Origin: Synechococcus sp. WH 8020
GTDB taxonomy: Bacteria; Cyanobacteriota; Cyanobacteriia; PCC-6307; Cyanobiaceae
Direction of reading: 5' to 3'
NCBI RefSeq assembly: GCF_001040845.1
Contig: NZ_CP011941.1
Coordinates: 1,311,676-1,375,675, forward strand
Length of the DNA: 64,000 nt
Numbering within the stretch: the first letter of the stretch is position 1; the number at the start of each line of letters is the position of its first letter. Made by a program: the position numbers and the translations under genes. Below are positions 1 through 9,660 of the stretch, in pieces. Below the pieces are notes generated by a model. The model was given only the letters and a program-made list of their open reading frames with translations. It searched no databases and had not been told where the DNA came from.

Positions 1-1622
1 TGCAGATCATCTCGTTCAGTGATCTTGACTCCATCAACCCCAAAAGCCCTGGCTAATGCACTGAAATCAGGCATGCCATTGAGCATGTCGGATGCAGAGT
101 ATCTCTCCTCATAAAAGCTTTCTTGCCACTGCCGAACCATTCCCTGCCAGTGGTTATTCACAATCACAACTTTCACTGGAAGTGAATACTGAGCCAGTGT
201 TCCGAGTTCCTGAATATTCATCAGGATGCTGGCATCACCAGCAATACAAACCACTTTCTGATCAGGGAATGCCACCTGTGCCCCAAGAGCCGCTGGCATT
301 CCAAAACCCATGGTTCCAAGTCCTGCGCTGCTGATCCAACAACGCGGCCCGTTGCGCAAGTACTGCGCAGCCCACATCTGATGTTGGCCTACATCGGTGG
401 TGATGATCGCGTCACTGGCGAGATCCCGGACAGCCAACAGCACTTCTTGCGGAAAGATCGCTCCTTCCTTGGCAGGGATGGTGAGCGGATAAAGCTCCTT
501 CCAGGTGTTGATTTGTTCCAACCAAGATGAGGTCGTCAACTCGGCGGAATGCGGGAAACTCTGATCGACAAGTTGAGCAAGACTTAAACCCACATCACCC
601 AGCACGACCACATCGGGGCGCCTGTTCTTACCAACCTCCGCAGGATCAATCTCAAAATGAATGACCTTGGCCTTGGGAGCAAACGTGTCCAGCTTGCCTG
701 TCACGCGGTCATCAAAACGAGCACCAACGGCGATCAATAGATCGCAGTCTGTGACTGCAAAGTTGGCATATGCCGTGCCATGCATCCCCAACATGCCCAA
801 GGCGAGTGGATGATTCTCGTCAAAAGCTCCCTTCCCCATCAGGGTGGTGGTCACAGGGATCTGGAAGCGCTCAGCCAAGACTTGAACGCTGTCGTGGGCA
901 CCTGCGCTGACCGCGCCACCCCCGACGTAAAGAAGGGGACGACTCGAGGCTTGAATCAACTCAAGAGCATCTGCCACCGCCTGAACCGAAGGCTTGGCCG
1001 GCTGCCTGAACCCAGGCGGGTGGATCGAGCCCGGTTGCACTGGGACGTAATCAAATTCTTCTTGCCCTACATCTTTGGGGATATCAATCAGCACAGGGCC
1101 AGGGCGTCCTGACGCAGCGATCAGGAAGGCTTGAGCCACCACTGAAGCAAGATCTGCTGGGTCACGAACCACCCAGGAGTGCTTCACGATTGGCAACGTG
1201 ATGCCGAAAATATCTGTTTCCTGAAAAGCATCAGTACCAATAGCCGGTCTAGGGACTTGCCCTGTAATGACCACCATTGGCACAGAATCCATTTGGGCCG
1301 TGGCAATGCCCGTGACCAAGTTGGTGGCACCAGGTCCAGACGTTCCGAAACAGACGCCAACCCGACCAGTGGCGCGGGCATAGGCATCGGCCGCATGGGT
1401 GCCGCCCTGCTCATGACGCACCAAAATGTGCTTCAGCCATCCTTCGCTCTCAGCGATATGCAGAGCGTCATAGATCGGCAGGATCGCACCGCCCGGATAG
1501 CCAAAAATGGTGTCGACCCCATGGAGCCTGAGGGCATTCATCAAGGCATGGGCGCCGGTGATACGGCGTTGACCATTCCAATCCAATGCATCCGCGGCCG
1601 TGGGAACGGATGTCAGGGTCAC
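1..1622 (-). CDS. ilvB: Acetolactate synthase large subunit (3' end cut by window edge)
   Basis: Makes acetolactate or acetohydroxybutyrate from pyruvate, the first common step of branched-chain amino acid synthesis; ThDP-, FAD- and Mg-dependent. Translating the minus strand gives a ThDP-enzyme fold in order: an N-terminal PYR domain with the catalytic-Glu stretch around RHEQGGTHAADAYARATGR and GTSGPGATNLVTG, a central FAD-type domain (GARFDDRVTGK), and a C-terminal domain with the ThDP/Mg motif GDASILMNIQELGT followed by NNHWQGMVRQWQ. The start is GTG at 1620-1622; an in-frame TAA about 45 bases upstream leaves no earlier start. The frame runs off position 1, so the last part of the protein lies outside. 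It is followed upstream by hemH, 60 bp away on the same strand. Family assignment is very secure. Confidence 0.96.
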   Translation of the reverse strand, partial: MTLTSVPTAADALDWNGQRRITGAHALMNALRLHGVDTIFGYPGGAILPIYDALHIAESEGWLKHILVRHEQGGTHAADAYARATGRVGVCFGTSGPGATNLVTGIATAQMDSVPMVVITGQVPRPAIGTDAFQETDIFGITLPIVKHSWVVRDPADLASVVAQAFLIAASGRPGPVLIDIPKDVGQEEFDYVPVQPGSIHPPGFRQPAKPSVQAVADALELIQASSRPLLYVGGGAVSAGAHDSVQVLAERFQIPVTTTLMGKGAFDENHPLALGMLGMHGTAYANFAVTDCDLLIAVGARFDDRVTGKLDTFAPKAKVIHFEIDPAEVGKNRRPDVVVLGDVGLSLAQLVDQSFPHSAELTTSSWLEQINTWKELYPLTIPAKEGAIFPQEVLLAVRDLASDAIITTDVGQHQMWAAQYLRNGPRCWISSAGLGTMGFGMPAALGAQVAFPDQKVVCIAGDASILMNIQELGTLAQYSLPVKVVIVNNHWQGMVRQWQESFYEERYSASDMLNGMPDFSALARAFGVDGVKITERDDL

Positions 1623-1682
1623 GGCTGCCTCACAGGGATCTGACCCTAAAGATTAAGTGGCCATCTGGCCAATTGGCACTGT

Positions 1683-2858
1683 TTAAAGCAAACCAACAGC
1701 ATGCAGTGGGCCATGGCCGCTGATCAGCTCGAGAAGGAATGCGAAAAAACCAATCATTGCCAAGCGTCCATTCCACACTTCTGAGCTGTTGTTCCAACCC
1801 CACTCCCACTTCTCCTGGGGGTAGAGCTTCACCGTGGTGGGAAGTTCGGCCGCCTGATCGAGATTCACTTCAGGACCCTCAAGGCTGGAGACGACTAAAT
1901 CAGCCAATCCGGCAATGAAGGGCGGATAGGTGTCCAAAGCCCGAACGCGTCGGAAATTCACAACACCTGACTCGGTTGCGAGCTCGCGGTATTCGATGTC
2001 AATTTCCTCAAGCGTTTCGATGTGCTCACTCACAAAGCTGATGGGGACGACCACCAGATCTTGCGTCTTCGCCCGGCCGAGCTCTTCGAGGGCTTCCTCG
2101 GTGTAGGGCTTGAGCCATTCCACCGGCCCAACTCGGCTTTGATAAGCAAGAGTGTGGGGGTTGGAATGGCCAACAATGGTCTCCAATTCAGCCATGATCA
2201 AGGCTGTGCAGGCTTCAATTTCCTTTTGATAAGGATCACCGGCCTCTTCCACATAGCTCTTCGGCACTCCGTGGGCGCTAAAGAAGATGTGCGCATTCTC
2301 AATGTCGTCACTGGCACGAACCTGCTCGGCAATGAGCTCGGCCATCGAGCGCACATAGCCTGGATGGTCGTACCAACTGCGAATACAGCGCAAAGGCAAC
2401 GACTCAAAGCGCTCATCCATTTGCCGCAGGCGTTGGAGCTCACGGAAGCTCGAACCGCTGGTACTGATCGAGAAATGGGGATACAGAGGAAGGACGACAA
2501 CCTCATCAATGCCGTCAGCTTTGATATCAGCCACCGCCGATTCCGTAAACGGGTGCCAGTAGCGCATAGCCACGTAGCTGGTCGCATCCACCCCCCGCTG
2601 GCGCAAAAGGCTCTGGAGCTCTCGTGCTTGCTGCTCAGTGATTCGGCGCAGAGGAGAGCCTCCGCCGATTGAGCGATAGGCCTCTTGAGACTTGCTGCTG
2701 CGCAACGTGCTGATCAACCAAGCCAGGGGTTTCTGCAGAATCGGATTCGGAAGCCGAATGATCTCTGGATCTGCAAACAGGTTGTACAGAAAAGGGCCAA
2801 CATCCTGAATCCGTTCTGGTCCACCCAGATTGAGCAGAAGAATGCCAACCCGAGCCAT
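1683..2858 (-). CDS. hemH: Ferrochelatase with C-terminal chlorophyll-binding helix
   Basis: Inserts ferrous iron into protoporphyrin IX, the last step of haem synthesis, on the thylakoid side. The 391-residue protein starts with the family signature [12 protein letters not shown], has [11 protein letters not shown] near residue 130 and the catalytic His in [10 protein letters not shown] (His196). After the catalytic domain (to about residue 330) comes the cyanobacterial extension ending in a CAB-like helix with [19 protein letters not shown], the light-harvesting-type chlorophyll-binding motif. Such a tail is known in cyanobacterial and plastid type-II ferrochelatases and affects product release and chlorophyll binding. 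It lies 60 bp upstream of ilvB on the same strand; a recombinase is divergent. Confidence 0.97.
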   Translation of the reverse strand: MARVGILLLNLGGPERIQDVGPFLYNLFADPEIIRLPNPILQKPLAWLISTLRSSKSQEAYRSIGGGSPLRRITEQQARELQSLLRQRGVDATSYVAMRYWHPFTESAVADIKADGIDEVVVLPLYPHFSISTSGSSFRELQRLRQMDERFESLPLRCIRSWYDHPGYVRSMAELIAEQVRASDDIENAHIFFSAHGVPKSYVEEAGDPYQKEIEACTALIMAELETIVGHSNPHTLAYQSRVGPVEWLKPYTEEALEELGRAKTQDLVVVPISFVSEHIETLEEIDIEYRELATESGVVNFRRVRALDTYPPFIAGLADLVVSSLEGPEVNLDQAAELPTTVKLYPQEKWEWGWNNSSEVWNGRLAMIGFFAFLLELISGHGPLHAVGLL

Positions 2859-2930
2859 CGAAATTTCTTTGTATTAAGGGGTTGAGCGTAACTCCCATCA
2901 ACGTCATGGTGACGCTGTCTTTACAGGGTC

Positions 2931-4118
2931 ATGAACTTCGACACCGCTCTAAAGGCCGCCAATGCGGCCCTGGCCGAGCAGGGCTGCGGTCTTCGTGTGG
3001 AGCGGCGAGGACAAAAACTCAATCTGCGTGGACGGCTGCCATGTCGCCAGCAACCCAACCACAACCAGTGGAAAACTCAGCGCCTGAGTCTTGGACTGCT
3101 GGCCGACATGAAGGGGTTGAAAGAGGCTGAGCGCATCGTGCAGCTTGTGGAGTTGCAATTACACAGACAGCTTTTTGCTTGGGACCAATGGTTACCGAAG
3201 CAAAAAATGCAGCAGAGCAACAACTCAAAAGGCACATCTACCACGATTGCCAATCCCCTGGATCGCAATCTGGAAACGTTTAAAGAAGCCTTTTTCGCAG
3301 ATCCCCGTCGTCGTCGCTCCCCCGCCGGAAGCCGCACCACTTGGAGCGGGGCCTACCAGCCCTACCTAAGACGCCTCAAGGCATTGGCTCTTGAACAGCA
3401 ATCGGCCCTCACTCCTGACTTATTGCTTCTGACCTTGAACAGTTATCCCGATGGGAGCCGGAGTCGCCAACAGTGTTCCACTGCACTAGGGGCACTCGCC
3501 CGTCATCAAGACCTGCCCCTTCCGGATGCATGGCGTGCAGAGGCAGGCGGATACGGCCTCCACCGCGCTCGTTTTCGGCAGTTACCTAGTGACCCGCAAA
3601 TTCTCGAAGCCATTTTGCGTATTCCAAATCCGGGTTGGCGCCTTGTTTATGGACTGATGGCCACCTATGGACTTCGCAACCATGAAGTGTTTTTCACGGA
3701 TGTTTCGGCTTTAGCGGATGGAGGAGACAGGGTGATCCGCGTTCTGCCCACAACCAAAACCGGTGAGCATCAGGTTTGGCCCTTCCATCCGGAGTGGGTG
3801 GATCGCTTCAACTTGAGGGATCTCGCCTCAAACGCTGCGGCGCTCCCTCCCGTTTGCACAGATCTTCGCCAGACCACACTCCAACAAGTTGGACGACGTG
3901 TAGCAGAGCAATTCAGGAGGTACGACGTTCCCCTGACGCCCTATGACCTTCGTCATGCATGGGCCGTACGCACCATCCACATCGGACTTCCCGATACCGT
4001 TGCAGCCAGGATGATGGGACATTCCGTGGCGATTCACACCCGCACCTATCACCACTGGATCACCAGGCGAGATCAACAGCAGGCCGTCGATGCCGCGTTG
4101 GCCAGGAGAGAAGCCTGA
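2931..4118 (+). CDS. Tyrosine recombinase/phage-integrase family protein
   Basis: A 395-residue protein with a C-terminal tyrosine-recombinase fold. The first catalytic Arg sits in TYGLRNHE, the box II motif is YDLRHAWAVRT (Arg341; the usual His is Tyr338, a common substitution), then MGHS (His364) and the nucleophile Tyr373 in RTYHHW. The N-terminal part has an SAM-like core-binding region and an Arg/Ser-rich linker. All catalytic positions are present, so it could be active. It does not sit beside an obvious mobile element: the 3' end overlaps the methyltransferase start (ATGA) inside what looks like a conserved operon, so a domesticated chromosomal recombinase is more likely than a recent phage integrase. 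The target site is unknown. Confidence 0.85.
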   Translation: MNFDTALKAANAALAEQGCGLRVERRGQKLNLRGRLPCRQQPNHNQWKTQRLSLGLLADMKGLKEAERIVQLVELQLHRQLFAWDQWLPKQKMQQSNNSKGTSTTIANPLDRNLETFKEAFFADPRRRRSPAGSRTTWSGAYQPYLRRLKALALEQQSALTPDLLLLTLNSYPDGSRSRQQCSTALGALARHQDLPLPDAWRAEAGGYGLHRARFRQLPSDPQILEAILRIPNPGWRLVYGLMATYGLRNHEVFFTDVSALADGGDRVIRVLPTTKTGEHQVWPFHPEWVDRFNLRDLASNAAALPPVCTDLRQTTLQQVGRRVAEQFRRYDVPLTPYDLRHAWAVRTIHIGLPDTVAARMMGHSVAIHTRTYHHWITRRDQQQAVDAALARREA

Positions 4119-4783
4119 TGACATCACCCCTGCGCCATCTGGCCTATCGCTATCGCTGGATCTACAACACCGTCACAGGAGTCTCTGCTCTGAGTGTTGG
4201 AGGTGTCGAGCGACTCCGCCGCCTTGGACTTGAAGCGCTCGGTCCTGTTCTGCCAAGGGGTGCCAGGGTGCTCGACTGCTGCTGCGGCTCAGGAGAAGCG
4301 GCGGCGCCATGGATCGAAGCAGGGTTTCAGGTCACGGGGCTCGATGTCTCACCCAAGGTTCTGGAACTCGCCGCAGCCCGCTACCCACTCCTCACCTGCA
4401 TTGAGGGGCTGGCAGAAGCTCCGCCCTGCGCAACCGCCAGTTTTGATGCCATTCAGATCAGCCTGGCGCTGCATGAATTCCCACGGGCAGAACGCCAGCA
4501 GGTGTTGATGTCCTGTTTGGCATTACTCAAACCAGGCGGCTGGCTGGTGGTTGTCGATCTCCATCCTGCTGGTCCTCTCTTGCAACTTCCCCAACAGCTG
4601 TTTTGTGCTTTGTTTGAAACGGAAACGGCGATTGCTTTGCTCGAGGACGACATCCCCAAGCAATTGCAGGAGATCGGCTTTACCACTGTTGAGCAGTCTG
4701 TTCTGGCCGGGTCTGCTCTCCAACGCATCACAGCGCGCTGCCCCTCCAGCGGCATGCTGGAGGTCACGGGGAAGATCTCATGA
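4118..4783 (+). CDS. SAM-dependent class I methyltransferase
   Basis: A 221-residue methyltransferase with the Rossmann SAM-binding motif I VLDCCCGSGEAAAPWIEAG, acidic residue of strand 2 in VTGLDVSPKVLELAA, motif IV region ASFDAIQISLALHEFP and post-motif LLKPGGWLVVVDLHP. The layout resembles UbiE/Methyltransf_11 enzymes, small-molecule methylases. The frame is open upstream to 3959, but the ATG at 4118 overlaps the recombinase stop as ATGA and gives a normal N-terminus, so I use it. Its own stop overlaps the cobO start in the same way, implying translational coupling of three genes. The substrate is not evident; a quinone or tetrapyrrole-type substrate is only a guess. Confidence 0.88.
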   Translation: MTSPLRHLAYRYRWIYNTVTGVSALSVGGVERLRRLGLEALGPVLPRGARVLDCCCGSGEAAAPWIEAGFQVTGLDVSPKVLELAAARYPLLTCIEGLAEAPPCATASFDAIQISLALHEFPRAERQQVLMSCLALLKPGGWLVVVDLHPAGPLLQLPQQLFCALFETETAIALLEDDIPKQLQEIGFTTVEQSVLAGSALQRITARCPSSGMLEVTGKIS

Positions 4784-5484
4784 GCTCGGATCGAACGTCA
4801 GCCGGAAAATCATCTCCTGGGGACGCATCAGCGTTAGATCAATCAGCCGAGTCACTGGGGATGGGAGGCGATTTAGCCCCAGAGAAAGACGCGGATGCCT
4901 ACCGAAAGCGCATGGCACGCCGACAAGACGTGCAGCGACAACGCGTCTCAGAGCGAAGTGTTGAAAAGGGATTGGTCTTGGTGTTCACAGGTCACGGCAA
5001 GGGAAAGACCACGGCGTCTCTGGGTCTGGCCTTAAGGACCCTGGGTCACGGACACCGTGTTGCCGTTGTCCAATTCATCAAAGGTGGATGGGAGCCTGGA
5101 GAAGCCAAAGCCTTAAAAGCCTTTGGAGAATCACTGAGTTGGCATGCACTCGGAGAGGGTTTCACCTGGGAAACCCAAGATCGTGAACGTGATCGTCAGC
5201 TGGTTCAAGCCGCTTGGGACACCTCGCTCTCCTATCTCAAAGATCCCAAGCAAAAGCTTGTGGTGCTGGACGAAGTGAATGTGGCGTTAAAACTTGGCTA
5301 TCTCGAACTGGATCAAGTCCTGCAAGGCCTCGATGAGCGGCCTGAACTCACCCACGTTGCTCTGACCGGCAGAGGAGCTCCGAACGGGCTGATCCAACGA
5401 GCCGATTTGGTTACGGAAATGTCCCTTGTCAAGCACCCCTTCCGGGAACAGGGCGTTAAAGCACAGCAAGGAATTGAGTTCTGA
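4780..5484 (+). CDS. cobO: Cob(I)yrinic acid a,c-diamide adenosyltransferase (CobO/BtuR type)
   Basis: Transfers the adenosyl group of ATP to Co(I) corrinoids during adenosylcobalamin synthesis. The 234-residue protein has an unrelated hydrophilic N-terminus of about 60 residues, then the P-loop FTGHGKGKTTAS (residues 69-80), LGHGHRVAVVQFIKG, the acidic pair in LVVLDEVNVALKLGYL and TGRGAPNGLIQRADLVTEM, all hallmarks of CobA/CobO/BtuR. The longer N-terminus is typical of cyanobacterial CobO. It starts at an ATGA overlap with the methyltransferase. cobK at 27 kb belongs to the same cobalamin pathway but is not clustered with it. Confidence 0.95.
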   Translation: MSSDRTSAGKSSPGDASALDQSAESLGMGGDLAPEKDADAYRKRMARRQDVQRQRVSERSVEKGLVLVFTGHGKGKTTASLGLALRTLGHGHRVAVVQFIKGGWEPGEAKALKAFGESLSWHALGEGFTWETQDRERDRQLVQAAWDTSLSYLKDPKQKLVVLDEVNVALKLGYLELDQVLQGLDERPELTHVALTGRGAPNGLIQRADLVTEMSLVKHPFREQGVKAQQGIEF

Positions 5485-5624
5485 TCAAATCGAGTTCTGA
5501 TCAATGCGTCAGCAGCGATCTGGTTGACTTCCACACCCAGTTAGCAGGGCACCATCAGCAGCGCATCCACTTTCTCGATCCTTGAAGAACAGCCTTGCTA
5601 CTGTCCTAAAGATAAGGATATTGA

Positions 5625-6332
5625 ATGGCCTACGCGCGTGCCCTCCTGAAGCTCAGCGGTGAAGCGCTGATGGGCAATCAGGGCTACGGAATTGATCCAG
5701 AAATTGTTCAGGCCATCGCCACAGATGTTGCCGAAGTTGTTGCAACTGGAACACAGTTGGCGATTGTCGTCGGCGGCGGAAACATTTTCAGAGGTTTGAA
5801 AGGTTCAGCCGCAGGCATGGATCGCGCCACCGCTGACTACGTCGGCATGCTCGCCACCGTGATGAATGCCATCACCCTCCAAGACGGACTGGAGCGAGCC
5901 GGTATTCCCACCCGCGTTCAAACCGCCATTGAAATGCAAGAAGTGGCTGAGCCCTACATCCGCAGGCGCGCAATGCGACATCTAGAGAAAGGCAGGGTGG
6001 TCGTGTTTGGGGCAGGTTGCGGCAATCCGTTTTTCACCACCGACACCACAGCTGCTTTACGCGCAGCAGAAATCAGTGCTGATGTGGTGTTCAAAGCCAC
6101 CAAGGTTGACGGTGTGTATGACAAAGATCCGCATCAATTCCCTGATGCCGTCCGTTACGACTCCTTGACCTTCCAACAAGTGCTCAGCGGAGAGCTGGGC
6201 GTGATGGACAGCACTGCCATCGCTCTTTGCAAAGACAACAACATCCCGATTGTTGTTTTCAATTTGTTTGAACCTGGCAACATCGGCAGAGCCGTAGCCG
6301 GTGAGCCCATCGGTTCTCGTATCAGCAACTAG
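5625..6332 (+). CDS. pyrH: UMP kinase
   Basis: Phosphorylates UMP to UDP in pyrimidine nucleotide synthesis; bacterial amino-acid-kinase fold, hexameric. The 235-residue protein has the expected KLSGEALMG start, [43 protein letters not shown] and [13 protein letters not shown] motifs. Length matches the family. It is followed after 8 bp by frr, the classic pyrH-frr pair found across bacteria, and the frr stop overlaps the next gene, so a three-gene unit is likely. The 140-bp leader after cobO probably carries its promoter. Confidence 0.98.
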   Translation: MAYARALLKLSGEALMGNQGYGIDPEIVQAIATDVAEVVATGTQLAIVVGGGNIFRGLKGSAAGMDRATADYVGMLATVMNAITLQDGLERAGIPTRVQTAIEMQEVAEPYIRRRAMRHLEKGRVVVFGAGCGNPFFTTDTTAALRAAEISADVVFKATKVDGVYDKDPHQFPDAVRYDSLTFQQVLSGELGVMDSTAIALCKDNNIPIVVFNLFEPGNIGRAVAGEPIGSRISN

Positions 6333-6340
6333 TCATCGTC

Positions 6341-6889
6341 ATGTCGAACTCCGATCTCGAAGCCAACATGCGCAAGTCGGTGGAAGCCACCCAGCGCAAC
6401 TTCAACACCATCCGAACGGGCCGAGCCAATCCTTCGTTATTGGATCGAATCAATGTTGAGTATTACGGCGCTGACACACCACTGAAGTCACTCGCCAGTC
6501 TCTCCACACCCGACTCGCAAACGATTGCCGTTCAACCCTTCGATATGGGATCCCTGGCGCTCATCGAAAAAGCGATCGCCACGAGTGACTTGGGATTCAC
6601 GCCCAACAACGACGGCAAGGTCATTCGCATCAACGTGCCACCCCTCACAGAAGAACGCAGAAAAGAGTTCTGCAAGCTTGCCGCAAAATATTCAGAAGAG
6701 GGGAAGGTGGCATTGCGCAGCGTGCGTCGTGACGCTATTGACAAAATCAAGAAACAAGAAAAAGAAGGTGATCTTTCAGAGGATCAAAGCCGAGATGAAC
6801 AAGATAAAGTTCAGAAAACAACCGATCGTTTCATCGCAGAACTTGAAAAACATCTAGCTGATAAAGAGGTGGAAATCCTCAAGGTTTGA
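6341..6889 (+). CDS. frr: Ribosome recycling factor
   Basis: With EF-G, splits post-termination ribosomes. 182 residues, the standard length, with the conserved N-terminal helix ([18 protein letters not shown]), the beta domain ([20 protein letters not shown]) and the C-terminal helix region [30 protein letters not shown], followed by the usual [11 protein letters not shown] stretch. Immediately downstream of pyrH; the stop TGA overlaps the TTG start of the FAD reductase. Confidence 0.98.
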   Translation: MSNSDLEANMRKSVEATQRNFNTIRTGRANPSLLDRINVEYYGADTPLKSLASLSTPDSQTIAVQPFDMGSLALIEKAIATSDLGFTPNNDGKVIRINVPPLTEERRKEFCKLAAKYSEEGKVALRSVRRDAIDKIKKQEKEGDLSEDQSRDEQDKVQKTTDRFIAELEKHLADKEVEILKV

Positions 6890-8016
6890 GCACCACTGAC
6901 GTTGCTGTAATCGGGGCTGGTGCAGCCGGCTCCAGCACGGCCTTCCATCTCGCCCGCTTAGGACATCGCGTCACCGTTCTGGAACGCGAGCGATCAGAGC
7001 GGATCAAACCATGCGGTGGTGGGATGGCAGCCTCCGTTCAGCGGTGGTTCCCCTTCGACCTTCAACCAGCTGTGGATGACGTCATCCAACAGGTTGATTT
7101 CAGCTGGTGTCTCACTGATCCAGTGGTCGCTGAGCTTCCAGGCTCTGCACCCTTCTGGATCGTCAAACGTGAACGGCTTGACGCACTGTTGCTGGAGCAA
7201 GCGATCGCTTTAGGAGCAGAGCTTCGGCGACCCTTCGAGGTTGTCGACCTTGAGCGGGGTGAAAACCACTGGCTTGTTCACAGCAAAGACGGTGAAGTGA
7301 TCAATGCCAAAGCCGTTGTTTTGGCTGATGGCTCAGGCTCTCCCTGGCCCACGCGCTTTGGGATCGGCCCTCGAGCTCTGCACATGGCTAAGACGCTCTC
7401 TGTTCGACTCGAAGGAATGGGCACCTTGCAACCAGGAACAGCAAGGTTTGAATTTGGGCTCGTCCACCATGGTTTTGCCTGGGCGTTTCCACTAGCGAAC
7501 GGCATCAATGTGGGAGTTGGCACTTTCATTGGCCGTCGGGCCAGTGACGCGGAAGCCGTGCTCGAGCAACTCCTACCGGATCTGGGGTTTTCTTCCACAG
7601 ACGGGCTGCGACAAAACGCCGATTTAAGAGTTTGGAATGGCCACACAGCCCTCCATGGCAAAGGCATCGTGGCAGTAGGTGATGCGGCATCGCTCTGCGA
7701 TCCCTTTCTGGCCGAAGGCCTCAGGCCATCGCTGATGAGCGGTTGCGAAGCAGCCGCCAGTCTTGATTCTTGGCTGAAGGGGACTCACCCTGACCTGTCC
7801 AACTACACAGAGAACATGCGCGAACGCTGGGGCGATTCGATGGCTTGGGGACGCCGCATTGCCCAAGTGTTTTATCGATTTCCGAAAGTGGGCTATCAAC
7901 TGGGAATCAAGCGCCCCACTGCGCCGCAGCGCATTGCCCAAATTCTCTCTGGTGAGATGGGATACGGCGACATCGCGCAGAGGGTCATCCGCCGGTTGAT
8001 GCTGCAAAGGGGTTAA
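6886..8016 (+). CDS. Geranylgeranyl-reductase-family FAD-dependent oxidoreductase
   Basis: A 376-residue flavoprotein of the GG-reductase/halogenase-like group. It starts with the dinucleotide-binding motif [18 protein letters not shown] and an acidic end in VLERE, followed by PCGGGM (typical of geranylgeranyl reductases) and the second FAD motif [19 protein letters not shown]. It is shorter than cyanobacterial ChlP (about 450 residues), so it is probably a paralogue acting on another isoprenoid or lipid chain rather than on chlorophyll. The TTG start overlaps the frr stop (TTGA); no ATG or GTG gives a complete N-terminal FAD motif, which supports this start. The 3' end overlaps the convergent photolyase gene by 4 bp. 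Confidence 0.88.
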   Translation: MSTTDVAVIGAGAAGSSTAFHLARLGHRVTVLERERSERIKPCGGGMAASVQRWFPFDLQPAVDDVIQQVDFSWCLTDPVVAELPGSAPFWIVKRERLDALLLEQAIALGAELRRPFEVVDLERGENHWLVHSKDGEVINAKAVVLADGSGSPWPTRFGIGPRALHMAKTLSVRLEGMGTLQPGTARFEFGLVHHGFAWAFPLANGINVGVGTFIGRRASDAEAVLEQLLPDLGFSSTDGLRQNADLRVWNGHTALHGKGIVAVGDAASLCDPFLAEGLRPSLMSGCEAAASLDSWLKGTHPDLSNYTENMRERWGDSMAWGRRIAQVFYRFPKVGYQLGIKRPTAPQRIAQILSGEMGYGDIAQRVIRRLMLQRG

Positions 8017-9527
8017 AGATCAAGCGTTAGCTGTTGTGAATCATCGAGCGCAGGGTTTCGCCTTCGTCGACGGCGGCCCTGGCCCGTTGGTGCCAAACCT
8101 GAACGTCTCGACCCGTGACGCTGCTGAATGCCATCGGCAATGGCAAAAAACCCAGAGCGCTCCCTGATCGCCCAAATTCTCTGCTTGGCTTCCCGCGCCG
8201 CAAGCGCAGGTTCCACGATGGGCAAGGGATAGTCCACTCCAATTTGGATCCCTGCTTGTCCTTGCGCCGCCCTCGACAACTTCCACGGCTCATGCACGTA
8301 GACATCGGAAACCAGGTGGAGTTCAGGCAGCCAAGTTCGAATGAATTCACCGTTCAAGTCATGGTCTTGCCCCTGCTTGATCGGGTTATAAACCCGAACG
8401 GTATTGATGGCCGTACTGCCTGACTGCATCTGGCACTGGCTCCAATGGATTCCGGGCTCGTAGTCCACGAACTGTCGCGCCAGATGAAGGCCGCTATCAC
8501 GCCACGGCAACCAGAGGTGGTAGCTGGCAAATGACATCAACATTGCTCGCATCCTGAAGTTGATCCAACCGTGGACCCGCAAGGCGCGCATGCAGGCATC
8601 CACGAAAGGCACTCCAGTGCGTCCCTCTGCCCAAGCGGAGAGCCGCTCATCATTCGTGCAGCGCAGCCCGCGCATGAACGGATGAAAATCTTCGAATTCA
8701 ATCGCCGGCTGCGCTTCAAGCTTTTGGATGAAGTGACAATGCCAATGCAAACGGGACTCGAAGCTGCTAATCCCACGACCACTGAAGCCACGGCTTGTTT
8801 GAATCACCTCTCGCATCGAAAGACATCCCCAGGTGAGATAAGCGGAGAGCCGAGAACAACCGGTGAAAGCGGTGTTGGGGCTGGAGATGGAGCGTGCATA
8901 TCCCGGCGCCCGATGTTCGAGAAAATCAACCAGTTCCAGCAAGGCCATCGAACGACCACCGCTTTGGCGATGCGGGCATGGATCAGATGCCAATGCTGGG
9001 TCGGGTCGGTCCGGAATGATGCCGGCATCGACCCCCTCGATCGATGGCAGACCTAAAGGGGATGGCGTGATTGGTTCAGCCATCTGCGCTTCCCAGCGTT
9101 TGGCCCAACGATTGCGCGATCGCAGCCGGCGGATCACACCAAATTGGGGAATTTCCTTCCAAGCGATGCCGTGCTGCCGGCACCAAGTGGCTACCCGCTG
9201 GTCGCGCTGATAGGTCCAACCATTGCCGGTTTCTTCATGGCTCCACAGCGCCTCTAGACCAAATTGACGATGGGCTCGCTCGAACACCTCCAACACATCA
9301 CCACTGCGGACCAGCAGCGGTTGGCCTAGTTCCGCGAGAGCCAAGCGCAAATCCAGCAACGACTCCCGACAAAACAACCACTGCCTCTCCGAGGCGTCTT
9401 GCTGCTGCCACAACTCGGGCTCAATGACATAAAGCGGTAGGACTGGTCCCCTGAGCAAGGCCTGCTGCAAGGGCTTGTGATCTTTCACCCGAAGGTCTCG
9501 CTTGAACCAGACAAGCTGGAGCGCCAT
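8013..9527 (-). CDS. Photolyase/cryptochrome family FAD-binding protein
   Basis: A 504-residue protein with an N-terminal photolyase-type alpha/beta domain (LVWFKRDLRVKDHKPLQQA) and a C-terminal helical FAD domain: GYARSISSPNTAFTGCSRLS (phosphate-binding stretch), then the box around WSQCQMQSGSTAINTVRVYNP where the adenine/flavin site lies. That last motif differs from classical CPD photolyases, which have a WQW...TGTDA sequence, and matches a cryptochrome-like group common in cyanobacteria and proteobacteria. The last 40 residues are basic (GRRRRRR) and low complexity. DNA repair and blue-light sensing are both possible; sequence alone does not decide. Confidence 0.85.
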   Translation of the reverse strand: MALQLVWFKRDLRVKDHKPLQQALLRGPVLPLYVIEPELWQQQDASERQWLFCRESLLDLRLALAELGQPLLVRSGDVLEVFERAHRQFGLEALWSHEETGNGWTYQRDQRVATWCRQHGIAWKEIPQFGVIRRLRSRNRWAKRWEAQMAEPITPSPLGLPSIEGVDAGIIPDRPDPALASDPCPHRQSGGRSMALLELVDFLEHRAPGYARSISSPNTAFTGCSRLSAYLTWGCLSMREVIQTSRGFSGRGISSFESRLHWHCHFIQKLEAQPAIEFEDFHPFMRGLRCTNDERLSAWAEGRTGVPFVDACMRALRVHGWINFRMRAMLMSFASYHLWLPWRDSGLHLARQFVDYEPGIHWSQCQMQSGSTAINTVRVYNPIKQGQDHDLNGEFIRTWLPELHLVSDVYVHEPWKLSRAAQGQAGIQIGVDYPLPIVEPALAAREAKQRIWAIRERSGFFAIADGIQQRHGSRRSGLAPTGQGRRRRRRNPALDDSQQLTLDL

Positions 9528-9601
9528 TGAAGCCGACCCCCTAAAGCCTCGTCGGTTGACCCTAACGATGGAGTACGGACTCAGCGAGCCTCTGCACTGA
9601 C

Positions 9602-9629
9602 ACGCCCTCGATCTATCGAGAGAGGGCGT
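9602..9629 (-). terminator. Hairpin downstream of tal
   Basis: Perfect 8-bp inverted repeat, ACGCCCTC (9602-9609) and GAGGGCGT (9622-9629), with a 12-base loop. It sits about 30 bases past the tal stop codon on the minus strand. There is no clear T-run on the minus strand, so it may be an RNA-stabilising or weak terminator stem rather than a canonical intrinsic terminator. Confidence 0.4.
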
Positions 9630-9660
9630 ACTTGACGACGGAAGCCTTAAACCAGCTCGA

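Noticed and set aside
2022-2672. 216-codon plus-strand frame opposite hemH
   Set aside because: Lies fully within the opposite strand of hemH and has no domain or family pattern.
8571-9056. 161-codon plus-strand frame opposite the photolyase gene
   Set aside because: Overlaps a well-supported gene on the other strand and reads as random sequence.
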